DNA from: Pseudosulfitobacter pseudonitzschiae
Lineage (GTDB): Bacteria; Pseudomonadota; Alphaproteobacteria; Rhodobacterales; Rhodobacteraceae
Direction of reading: 5' to 3'
NCBI RefSeq assembly: GCF_002222635.1
Contig: NZ_CP022415.1
Location: forward strand, 806,001-870,000
DNA length: 64,000 bases
The position numbers and the translations under genes were made by a program. Below the pieces are notes generated by a model. It did no database searches. It was not told where the DNA came from and was given only the letters and a program-made list of their open reading frames with translations. Below are positions 39,771-48,550 of this stretch, in pieces; position 1 is the stretch's first letter, and each line of letters begins with the position of its first letter.

Positions 39771-40217
39771 TTAGTGACCGGGGGCGGCGCCTGTTGCCTC
39801 GGCCTGAATCGTGGCACTGTCAGTGTCGGTGATACCAAGGGCTGCTTCGATTTCGTGCAGCGACAGCACTTCCGAGGTTTTGCGCCGCCCGTCTGCCATC
39901 ACCACCTTCCACATTGCCACGGCCAGCAAACGGCGGTCGTCATAGCCGATCTCTTGCCGCAGGATTCTGGCAAACTCGTCGGTGCCGGGGGCGTGCCGTT
40001 CCAGCGCCTCGCAGGTGGCGCGCAATTTCGCGGCCTCCAGCGGTTTCAGCCCGAAGGTTGCTTGCAGGATGCGGTCGATCTGGCTGACCTCTTCGACGGT
40101 ATAGCTGCGGTCGGCCAGCGCCACGCGCACCAACAGGGCGCCAAGCGCCAGTTGGGCGTCTGGTTCGGGCAGGGGTTTCTGGTCACGGGGACGGCGGGGA
40201 AAGAGGCGTTCAAACAT
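39771..40217 (-). CDS. TerB-family protein (copy 2)
   Basis: A 148-residue paralogue of the next gene downstream, with the same layout: LALGALLVRVALADRSYTVE and VAMWKVVMADGRRKTSEVLS. The two copies share length, N-terminal QPxLxEPDAQLAL-type start and C-terminal LGITDTDSA/LGVTDRDSA, so they are a tandem duplication. The gene starts nine bases after the preceding secreted-protein gene stop. Likely part of a six-gene run from rlmJ to the PhnD-like gene. Confidence 0.8.
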   Translation of the reverse strand: MFERLFPRRPRDQKPLPEPDAQLALGALLVRVALADRSYTVEEVSQIDRILQATFGLKPLEAAKLRATCEALERHAPGTDEFARILRQEIGYDDRRLLAVAMWKVVMADGRRKTSEVLSLHEIEAALGITDTDSATIQAEATGAAPGH

Positions 40218-40226
40218 GGCCTTACC

Positions 40227-40904
40227 CTAGCCCAGATCAGGTGGCGGACCAAAGCGTAAATTGTCCAAAGCCAGACCTTGGACATCGAAATTTGTCAGCA
40301 CAAAGCCTGCGATGTCGGATATGCTATCGGCGCGTGCAAATCCGAAGGTGTCCTCGCCCAGCGGACCCAGTTGAAGCGTGGCGATGGCCGATCCGTCGGC
40401 GCGCAGAAATATCACCTGCGCTGTGCCGCCTTCGCCACCACGCAGATCAAAGGCCAGCGCCGGTTGGTCGCGGGCAAACTGCACCGCGATGGCACCTTCG
40501 CCCTGTGCGTCGCGTTTTGGAAAGCCTGCGGTGCCATACCCCACCAGCACCGTGCGGGCGGCTCCGCCCATATGGACCAACGCCAGATTTTGCCCCGCGT
40601 CCCCCGCCATCACAACAAGCGGGGGACCAAGTGCGGCACCATGCACGCTGTCGTGGGTGCCCGAGGCTGAAACGCCTTGGCCAAAAAACCGTTCGCCAAA
40701 ACGCGCGCCGCCAAGGTCGAGGATGCTATCCAAATGACGGCCGGGGCCAAAGCTGGCCTGTTGGTCATCAAAGGTGATGATTTGTGTCAGCGCCAGCGTG
40801 TCGGGATCGACCGCGCATAGGGGCGCATCACAGGCCGCAGCAGCAGGCGCAACCGCCAGTGCGATGCAGGCACCGCACCACAGGGACGTTCCCCTAGGGA
40901 TCAT
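40227..40904 (-). CDS. Exported protein of unknown function
   Basis: A 225-residue protein with a signal peptide (GACIALAVAPAAAACDAPL) that I do not recognise. The mature part is Gly/Ala/Asp-rich and beta-strand-like, with FDDQQASFGPGRHLD and FVLTNFDVQGLALDNLRFGP, reminiscent of lectin-like or PEP-CTERM-associated beta-sandwich domains, but the evidence is weak. Two cysteines (AACDAPLCAV) could form a disulfide. The ATG at 40904 lies inside the end of the DUF1330 gene (11-base overlap) and the stop is nine bases before the terB gene. Confidence 0.65.
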   Translation of the reverse strand: MIPRGTSLWCGACIALAVAPAAAACDAPLCAVDPDTLALTQIITFDDQQASFGPGRHLDSILDLGGARFGERFFGQGVSASGTHDSVHGAALGPPLVVMAGDAGQNLALVHMGGAARTVLVGYGTAGFPKRDAQGEGAIAVQFARDQPALAFDLRGGEGGTAQVIFLRADGSAIATLQLGPLGEDTFGFARADSISDIAGFVLTNFDVQGLALDNLRFGPPPDLG

Positions 40905-41190
40905 AGCCTTCGACGATCACCAGATTGCCGTCGGCAATGTCGATGCGCAGGGCCAAAGCTGCCTTGTAGCTTTTGCTTTCGTAGCAGGCGACCGCATCGG
41001 CATAGCTGGGAAATTCGATGACCACGGTGCGGCTGTTCCACGATCCTTCGGGGTTGATCTGCTGGCCGCCCCGTACCACGAACCGTCCGCCGTATTCGGC
41101 CAGTGGTGCGGCGTTGGCGGCCTGATATTTTTTGTATGCTTCGGCGTCGTGCACCACGTTGTGCGCGATCCAGTATCCTTTGGCGGCCAT
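40894..41190 (-). CDS. DUF1330 domain protein
   Basis: A 98-residue dimeric alpha/beta-barrel-like protein of the DUF1330 family (MAAKGYWIAHNVVHDAEAYK, then GGRFVVRGGQQ and VVIEFPSYADAVACYES). Function of the family is unknown. GGGGA lies eight bases before the ATG at 41190; the longer frame to 41436 overlaps rlmJ and is rejected. It starts 14 bases downstream of rlmJ and overlaps the next gene, so it is part of the same transcript. Confidence 0.88.
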   Translation of the reverse strand: MAAKGYWIAHNVVHDAEAYKKYQAANAAPLAEYGGRFVVRGGQQINPEGSWNSRTVVIEFPSYADAVACYESKSYKAALALRIDIADGNLVIVEGYDP

Positions 41191-41204
41191 CGGCATCTTC
41201 CCCT

Positions 41205-41981
41205 TTACAGCTGGTCGAAGCGATCTTTCAGGCGTTTTGCCTCGGCGTCCAGACCGAAGGGCGGATTTATCACAAAAAGACCCGATCCGATCATGCCATG
41301 CCCCGGACGGGCGGGCGGAAAGCGGACCTCGGCGCGCAGGGCGTCCGGATAGGTTTTTGACAGGGTTTTCAGCATGGGCACATGCAGCGCCGAGGTCAGC
41401 ACCGGATACCACAAGGCGACGATGCCGACGTTCCACGCACGGGTGTATTTGGCGATGTGGCGGGGGATTTCGTCATAGTCGTCCTTGATCTCATAGGACG
41501 GATCAATCAGCAACATCCCGCGTCTGGGTGTTGGGGGCAGCAGGCTGTGCGCCATCTCGAAGCCGTCGCGCTGGTGACAGGTGACCGGATAGGGCGACAT
41601 TGCATAGTCCAGCGCACTGTGTTCGCGCGGATGCAATTCGGCCAGATGGATGGCGTCTGTGGGGCGCAGCAGACGCGCGGCGATCATCGGTGATCCGGGA
41701 TAGGCTTGGGGGCCATCCTCGGCGCGGACCTGCGCCAGAACCTGCGCAAAGGGATGGTCGGGGGAAAACCAGTCGCGCGCCCGTGCGATGCCTTGGGCCG
41801 CCTCGCCGGTTTTGCGGGCTTCAATAGCGTCCAGATCATAGCTGGCGCGCCCCGCATGGGTTTCGATATAGGACAGCGGTTTGTCCTTGCGGGTCAGATA
41901 TTCCAGCATCCATGCCAACAGGCCGTGTTTGTGAACATCTGCCAGATTTCCGGCGTGGTATATGTGTTGATAGCTCAGCAT
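41205..41981 (-). CDS. rlmJ: 23S rRNA (adenine(2030)-N6)-methyltransferase RlmJ
   Basis: Methylates A2030 of 23S rRNA. The 258-residue protein starts with the RlmJ hallmark MLSYQHIYHAGNLADVHKHG. The methyltransferase motif near the SAM site is LSYIETHAGRASYDL, and the catalytic DPPF/DPSY-type motif is LIDPSYEIKDDYDEI. GSGLFVINPPFGLDAEAKRL closes the protein. It is the first gene of a minus-strand run with DUF1330, a secreted protein, two TerB proteins and the PhnD-like protein. Confidence 0.93.
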   Translation of the reverse strand: MLSYQHIYHAGNLADVHKHGLLAWMLEYLTRKDKPLSYIETHAGRASYDLDAIEARKTGEAAQGIARARDWFSPDHPFAQVLAQVRAEDGPQAYPGSPMIAARLLRPTDAIHLAELHPREHSALDYAMSPYPVTCHQRDGFEMAHSLLPPTPRRGMLLIDPSYEIKDDYDEIPRHIAKYTRAWNVGIVALWYPVLTSALHVPMLKTLSKTYPDALRAEVRFPPARPGHGMIGSGLFVINPPFGLDAEAKRLKDRFDQL

Positions 41982-42084
41982 AAGCCCTTCTGCGGCATGA
42001 CGGGGCAGGGCGCAAGGCGTGGCTGCCTGCTGGCGTTCTAGTCAAAAGCCACTGTAACCCCAAGGCGTACATCGCCCCTCGGGA

Positions 42085-43731
<1,647 letters not shown>

Positions 43732-43912
43732 GAGTCGGATGCTCCCCGTGTTGCAAATGCGAATTTCGGATTGACCAAAACCACCAGAATCGGCTGCGAT
43801 TTTCACAGCACCACGGGGCCTCAGTATAACGGATGATTTCGGTTCAAGGCAAGCCATGCCGCAACATGATGTTGCAGCGCGGCATCTTGCCTCAAGGTAT
43901 AGAGTTAAAAGG

Positions 43913-44275
43913 TCAGTCGCCCGCCGGAACCAGCGGCGCTTCGGCGTCGCTTTGGGTGGGCGGTGTCAGACCATCGGCGGGCGGGGTCAGCGGGGTGCCG
44001 TCCTGCGTCTCTGGCGCGGCGCCCAACCGGTCGATGACCGAGGTGCCGGCAGATTTTTCAGCGGCGATGATCGTCAGCGTGATCGACGTGATGATAAAGC
44101 AGATCGCCAGAATCCATGTCACTTTGCCCAGTGCGGTCGCGGCTGCGCGGCCTGCCGTGGCACCGCCACCACCGCTGCCCATGCCCAGACCGCCGCCTTC
44201 CGAGCGCTGAAGAAGCACTACGGCAATCAGCCCCAGAGACAGGATAAGGTGAATGATCAGGACGACGTTTTCCAT
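43913..44275 (-). CDS. secG: Preprotein translocase subunit SecG
   Basis: A 120-residue inner-membrane subunit of the SecYEG channel. Two transmembrane helices ([20 protein letters not shown] and [20 protein letters not shown]) flank the conserved glycine-rich cytoplasmic loop ([17 protein letters not shown]). The C-terminal Pro/Ala-rich tail ([14 protein letters not shown]) is a common extension in Rhodobacterales. It precedes pyrG by about 180 bases. Confidence 0.93.
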   Translation of the reverse strand: MENVVLIIHLILSLGLIAVVLLQRSEGGGLGMGSGGGGATAGRAAATALGKVTWILAICFIITSITLTIIAAEKSAGTSVIDRLGAAPETQDGTPLTPPADGLTPPTQSDAEAPLVPAGD

Positions 44276-44403
44276 GTATGCTCGCGATGCTCACGTTCGG
44301 TTTTGCGGGTATCTATGCAAGTTTCGCAGGCGGGGCAAGGGTGCGTGGCCGGTTAAGCACGAGGGTATGGACAAATGGTGCGCCTGCGCGCCATGCTGCG
44401 GCT

Positions 44404-45021
44404 ATGCCTCATGACCATCATGACCACGATCACGCCCATGCGCTGCTGCCGCCAGACCCTGCTTTGCGGGTCAAGGCGCTGGAAACGATCCTGACCGAAA
44501 AGGGATTGATCGACCCCGCGGCGCTGGATGAAATCATCGACACCTATGAAAACCGCATCGGACCGCGCAATGGCGCGCATGTGGTGGCGCGTGCATGGTC
44601 CGATCCCGCTTTTCGCGCGGCATTGCTGGAGGATGCAACCGCTGTGGTGTCCGAACTGGGTTATTACGGGCGACAAGGCGAACATATGGTCGCGGTCGAG
44701 AACACGGAAGACACGCACAACATGGTCGTTTGCACGCTGTGCAGTTGCTATCCGTGGCCGTTGCTGGGAATTCCGCCCGCATGGTACAAATCCGACGCCT
44801 ACCGCGCCCGCGCGGTGCGCGAGCCGCGCAAGGTGCTGGCCGATTTCGGCGTGACATTGCCCGAAGACACCGCCGTGCGGGTCTGGGATTCGACCGCCGA
44901 GGTGCGCTATCTGGTGATCCCGCAGCGCCCAGCCGGCACCGAAGGACTGGACGAGGCGGCGCTGATGGATCTGGTGACACGCGATTCGATGATCGGCACC
45001 GGACTGGCTTTGAGGCCATGA
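44404..45021 (+). CDS. nthA: Nitrile hydratase alpha subunit, cobalt type
   Basis: Hydrates nitriles to amides together with the beta subunit. The 205-residue protein has the metal-binding motif VCTLCSC (C110, C113, C115), where Thr in the second position marks the cobalt type; the iron type has Ser. C113 and C115 would be oxidised to sulfinic and sulfenic acids. The downstream block [20 protein letters not shown] is conserved. A histidine-rich N-terminus ([12 protein letters not shown]) could bind metal. Start at ATG 44404; its stop overlaps the beta subunit start (ATGA). Confidence 0.93.
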   Translation: MPHDHHDHDHAHALLPPDPALRVKALETILTEKGLIDPAALDEIIDTYENRIGPRNGAHVVARAWSDPAFRAALLEDATAVVSELGYYGRQGEHMVAVENTEDTHNMVVCTLCSCYPWPLLGIPPAWYKSDAYRARAVREPRKVLADFGVTLPEDTAVRVWDSTAEVRYLVIPQRPAGTEGLDEAALMDLVTRDSMIGTGLALRP

Positions 45022-45695
45022 GCCGCGTTCACGACATGGGCGGACGCTTTGGCGATGGCCCCGTGCAGCCCGAACCCGAAACCGAAGTGTTCCATGCTGA
45101 CTGGCATCCGCGTGCGTTGGCGGTGACGCTGGCCTGCGGATCGTTGGACCAATGGAACATCGACACCAGCCGTCATGCCCGCGAACGGCTGGCGCCCAAG
45201 GATTACGCCGCCTTCAGCTACTACGAAAAGTGGTTGGCGGGCCTGGCCGATATGCTGGTGGACAAGGGTGTGTTGACTCCCGAGGAACTGTCCAGCGGTC
45301 ATGCCGCAGGACCATCCCCGCTGGCCGATCGTAAACTGACCGCAGATGCCGTCACCGGTGTTCTGGCGCGCGGCGGCCCCGCGGACCGGCCAGCACAGAT
45401 CGCTGCCACGTTTGCGCGCGGTGACAGGGTGCGCACGCGCCGCCACGCGCACAATGCTTTTGTTGACGGGGGGCACACCCGTTTGCCTGATTATGCGGCG
45501 GGAGCCACAGGGCGCATCGTGCGGCTGCATGGTCATCATGTGCTGCCCGACGCCGCAGCGCACGGTCTGGGCGACCGGCCCGAACCTGTCTATGCCGTGG
45601 CCTTTGCCGCGTCCGAATTGTGGGCACGTCCCGAACATCCGCGCGACGAGGTCGTGCTGGACCTGTGGCAAAGCTATCTGGAGCCTGCAACATGA
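45018..45695 (+). CDS. nthB: Nitrile hydratase beta subunit
   Basis: About 225 residues starting [16 protein letters not shown], the standard beta-subunit N-terminus. C-terminal blocks [20 protein letters not shown] and [21 protein letters not shown] match the family's conserved region, including the active-site arginines contributed to the alpha-subunit cluster. Both ends overlap neighbouring genes by four bases, giving the coupled order alpha, beta, activator. Confidence 0.93.
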   Translation: MSRVHDMGGRFGDGPVQPEPETEVFHADWHPRALAVTLACGSLDQWNIDTSRHARERLAPKDYAAFSYYEKWLAGLADMLVDKGVLTPEELSSGHAAGPSPLADRKLTADAVTGVLARGGPADRPAQIAATFARGDRVRTRRHAHNAFVDGGHTRLPDYAAGATGRIVRLHGHHVLPDAAAHGLGDRPEPVYAVAFAASELWARPEHPRDEVVLDLWQSYLEPAT

Positions 45696-46006
45696 GCCGC
45701 CCCGAACCCGTGTTCGAAGCGCCGTGGCACGCGCAACTTTTTGCGCTGACCGTGCATTTGAACGAGGCAGGGCGGTTCGACTGGCCCGACTGGGCGGCGC
45801 GGTTTTCGACCACTCTGGCGCAGCACGGGCTGACCCGCGATCTGAACGGTGGCGATGATTATTTCGCGGCGTGGCTACAGACGCTGGAAACACTGCTGGC
45901 CGAAAAAGGCTGGGCCGACGCCGCCGCTGTGGCAAAGGTGCGTGACGCGTGGGAGGCCGCCTATTTGCGCACGCCGCACGGCGATCCGGTCATGCTGGAC
46001 GGTTGA
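45692..46006 (+). CDS. Nitrile hydratase accessory protein (beta-subunit-like activator)
   Basis: A 104-residue protein resembling the N-terminal part of the beta subunit: FEAPWHAQLFALTVHLNEAG, then WAARFSTTLA and GDDYFAAWLQTLETLLAEKG. Such proteins deliver cobalt to the alpha subunit by subunit swapping (NhlE/P14K-like). It overlaps the beta gene by four bases, completing the operon. No amidase gene is present next to it in this window, so the amide product is presumably processed elsewhere. Confidence 0.88.
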   Translation: MSRPEPVFEAPWHAQLFALTVHLNEAGRFDWPDWAARFSTTLAQHGLTRDLNGGDDYFAAWLQTLETLLAEKGWADAAAVAKVRDAWEAAYLRTPHGDPVMLDG

Positions 46007-46009
46007 TTT

Positions 46010-46405
46010 TTATTCGTCGATGTCGTCCACATCCGCCTGACCGGACAGACGCCGCCGTACCAGACTCCACGACAGGCCAATTCCCAAAACCGAGCTGAGT
46101 GCCAGAAGGCCCAGCCATGTGTTAAGGTTGGAATCCTCCAAGCTGAGCAGTTGCAGATCATAGAGCACCCAAAGCCCCGCGCCCATCACGGACAGCACCA
46201 GCGCCATGCCGAATCCGCCGATCGACCGCAGCGTCGCGCGCAGATAAATGATGTAGCCGATCAGCAAAAGCAGCCCGACCAGAACCGCGATCGACAGGTT
46301 TTTGTCCCCGTAATCGCGCGCCCACCGCACGTAATTGAACTGGGTCGGATTATAGGTCAGGGCCAGCAGCACAAAGGCCGCCAGCCAGCGCAGGATAAAG
46401 CCCAT
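46010..46405 (-). CDS. DUF6524-like inner-membrane protein
   Basis: A 131-residue membrane protein with four predicted helices (FILRWLAAFVLLALTYNPTQ; LSIAVLVGLLLLIGYIIYLR; GFGMALVLSVMGAGLWVLYD; TWLGLLALSSVLGIGLSWSL) and a short acidic C-terminus. It matches the DUF6524 family of proteobacteria, function unknown. It is convergent with the nitrile hydratase operon, with only three bases between the stops. Its start is 186 bases from the divergent purA start. Confidence 0.8.
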   Translation of the reverse strand: MGFILRWLAAFVLLALTYNPTQFNYVRWARDYGDKNLSIAVLVGLLLLIGYIIYLRATLRSIGGFGMALVLSVMGAGLWVLYDLQLLSLEDSNLNTWLGLLALSSVLGIGLSWSLVRRRLSGQADVDDIDE

Positions 46406-46591
46406 CGCGGTCTCCGGTGTCTGGTTGCTTCAGGAATTGCCCAAAACCACCCCATGTGTAAAGGGTGCAGCGTCGCATCGGCCTTTGGAAATTTATTGGC
46501 GATAAGCGGCGTGCGGTTTCAGTTTGTGGTTTCGCGTATGTGTCTGGCGGACTATACCGACTCCGGTTTGCAAATATAAAGGACCTGCATC

Positions 46592-47884
46592 ATGGCCAAT
46601 GTCGTCGTTGTCGGCGCCCAGTGGGGTGACGAAGGAAAAGGCAAGATCGTCGATTGGCTCAGCGAACGCGCTGATGTGATTGCGCGCTTTCAGGGCGGGC
46701 ATAATGCGGGCCACACCTTGGTGGTCGACGGGACGGTTTACAAGCTGCATGCGCTGCCTTCCGGTGTGGTGCGCGGCGGAAAGCTGTCGGTGATCGGGAA
46801 TGGTGTGGTTCTGGACCCATGGCATCTGGTCAAGGAGATTGCAGGCATCCGTGAACAGGGCGTCGTTATCACCCCCGAAACGCTGATGATTGCAGAGAAC
46901 ACTCCGCTGATCCTGCCGTTCCACGGTGAGCTGGACCGCGCGCGCGAAGATCAGAACTCGGTCGCCAAGATTGGCACCACCGGTCGCGGCATCGGGCCGT
47001 GCTACGAGGACAAAGTGGGCCGTCGGGTGATCCGTGTCGCCGATCTGGCGGATAACGCGACGCTGGAATTGCGTGTGGACCGTGCTTTGGTGCATCACAA
47101 TGCGCTGCGTTCGGGGCTGGGTCTGGAACCGGTCGATCGCGACGATCTGCTGGCCCAACTGCGCGCGATTGCGCCTGAAATCCTGCCTTTTGCCGCGCCT
47201 GTCTGGAAGGTGCTAAACGAAAAGCGCAAGGCGGGAAAACGCATTCTGTTCGAAGGGGCGCAAGGTGCGCTGTTGGACATCGACTTTGGCACATATCCTT
47301 TCGTTACGTCATCCAACGTGATTGCAGGTCAGGCGGCCACGGGCACAGGTATGGGGCCGGGGGCGATCAATTACGTTCTGGGCATCGTCAAAGCCTATAC
47401 CACGCGCGTGGGCGAAGGCCCGTTCCCGACCGAATTGCACGACGATGACGGCCAGCGGCTGGGCGAGCGCGGCCATGAGTTCGGCACCACCACAGGCCGC
47501 AAGCGGCGCTGTGGCTGGTTCGATGCCTGCCTTGTGCGACAGACCTGTGCGACCAGCGGCGTGAACGGCATTTCGCTGACCAAGCTAGACGTGCTGGACG
47601 GGTTCGAGACGCTGAAAATTTGCGTTGGCTATGAATTGGATGGCGAACGGATGGACTATCTGCCCACTGCCGCCGATCAACAGGCACGCTGCACGCCGGT
47701 TTACGAAGAGATGCCGGGCTGGTCGGAATCGACCGAAGGCGCGCGCAGTTGGGCCGAACTGCCCGCCGAGGCGATCAAATATGTGCGCCGCGTCGAAGAA
47801 CTGATCGAATGCCCCGTGGCATTGCTGTCAACCTCGCCCGAGCGTGAAGACACCATTCTGGTGCGTGATCCGTTTGCGGACTAA
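46592..47884 (+). CDS. purA: Adenylosuccinate synthetase
   Basis: First committed step of AMP synthesis from IMP, using GTP and aspartate. The 430-residue protein starts [20 protein letters not shown] with the P-loop-like GDEGKGK motif; [18 protein letters not shown], the aspartate-binding [20 protein letters not shown] and [14 protein letters not shown] follow in order. It leads a short plus-strand run with DUF2842 and a VOC gene that overlaps DUF2842 by one base. Confidence 0.97.
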   Translation: MANVVVVGAQWGDEGKGKIVDWLSERADVIARFQGGHNAGHTLVVDGTVYKLHALPSGVVRGGKLSVIGNGVVLDPWHLVKEIAGIREQGVVITPETLMIAENTPLILPFHGELDRAREDQNSVAKIGTTGRGIGPCYEDKVGRRVIRVADLADNATLELRVDRALVHHNALRSGLGLEPVDRDDLLAQLRAIAPEILPFAAPVWKVLNEKRKAGKRILFEGAQGALLDIDFGTYPFVTSSNVIAGQAATGTGMGPGAINYVLGIVKAYTTRVGEGPFPTELHDDDGQRLGERGHEFGTTTGRKRRCGWFDACLVRQTCATSGVNGISLTKLDVLDGFETLKICVGYELDGERMDYLPTAADQQARCTPVYEEMPGWSESTEGARSWAELPAEAIKYVRRVEELIECPVALLSTSPEREDTILVRDPFAD

Positions 47885-47893
47885 GGGGGCGAT

Positions 47894-48115
47894 ATGGCGC
47901 TGAGTTACAAGGCAAGGAGACGCTGGTCGCTGATCATTCTGCTGGTGGGCCTGCCGCTTTATGTGATCGTTGCGGTCAATCTGGTGGCGCTGTTCGACCG
48001 GCCGTCGATCTGGGTGGAATTGCTGATCTATCTGGGGCTTGGCGTCTTGTGGGCCTTTCCGCTCAGGGCTGTGTTCAAGGGGGTCGGGCAACCGGACCCT
48101 GACGCAGACGACTGA
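47894..48115 (+). CDS. DUF2842 small membrane protein
   Basis: A 73-residue protein with two hydrophobic segments (WSLIILLVGLPLYVIVAVNL and WVELLIYLGLGVLWAFPLRA) and a basic N-terminus. DUF2842 is widespread in Alphaproteobacteria and uncharacterised. It starts nine bases after purA and shares one base with the next gene's ATG (TGATG), so it is in the same transcription unit. Confidence 0.88.
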   Translation: MALSYKARRRWSLIILLVGLPLYVIVAVNLVALFDRPSIWVELLIYLGLGVLWAFPLRAVFKGVGQPDPDADD

Positions 48116-48486
48116 TGCAGGCGGCGGCTCCCATACCGGTACTGCGCAGTTTCGATGCGGCCAAGGCGCGGGAATTCTACGTTGATTTTCTGGGCTTCGA
48201 AGTGGCTTTCGAGCACCGGTTTTCACCCGATCTGCCGCTTTATACAGGCCTGCGGATGGGCGACTGCGAAATTCACCTGTCCGAACATCACGGCGATGCA
48301 TCGCCGGGCGCTGTGCTGCGCATCGGGGTCGCGGATGTGGCGGCCTATGCTGCGGCGTTGCGTGACAAGGGATACGGGTTTGCCCGTCCCTCGGTGAAGC
48401 GCCAGCCCTATGGGATGGATGACATGGTTGTGGCTGATCCCTTTGGCAACCGGCTGATCTTTTGTACACCGGTGCCGCAAGGCTGA
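48115..48486 (+). CDS. VOC/glyoxalase-superfamily protein (bleomycin-resistance-like)
   Basis: A 123-residue protein with the fold of bleomycin resistance proteins: PVLRSFDAAKAREFYVDFLG, GDCEIHLSEHHGD, and MDDMVVADPFGNRLIFCTPV. These match the conserved pattern of dimeric VOC antibiotic-binding proteins. Binding of an antibiotic is not implied; many relatives have other roles. It overlaps DUF2842 by one base and is followed by a terminator. Confidence 0.82.
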   Translation: MQAAAPIPVLRSFDAAKAREFYVDFLGFEVAFEHRFSPDLPLYTGLRMGDCEIHLSEHHGDASPGAVLRIGVADVAAYAAALRDKGYGFARPSVKRQPYGMDDMVVADPFGNRLIFCTPVPQG

Positions 48487-48500
48487 CCCCCAAAACGCCA

Positions 48501-48526
48501 AACGGCGGACCCTAAGGCCCGCCGTT
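48501..48526. terminator. Bidirectional terminator between convergent genes
   Basis: AACGGCGG (48501-48508) pairs with CCGCCGTT (48519-48526). T-rich sequence follows the stem on the plus strand (TCTCTTTT). It lies between the VOC gene (plus) and the acidic protein gene (minus, stop at 48551). Confidence 0.7.
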
Positions 48527-48550
48527 ACAGTCTCTTTTCAGGTTTGGCAG

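Noticed and set aside
40894-41436. 180-codon frame covering the DUF1330 gene and part of rlmJ
   Set aside because: The upstream third reads through the 3' end of rlmJ in another frame; DUF1330 proteins are about 98 residues and the ATG at 41190 has a Shine-Dalgarno.
43732-43857. 42-codon N-terminal extension of pyrG
   Set aside because: CTP synthase starts at [10 protein letters not shown]; the extension has no homology and no ribosome site.
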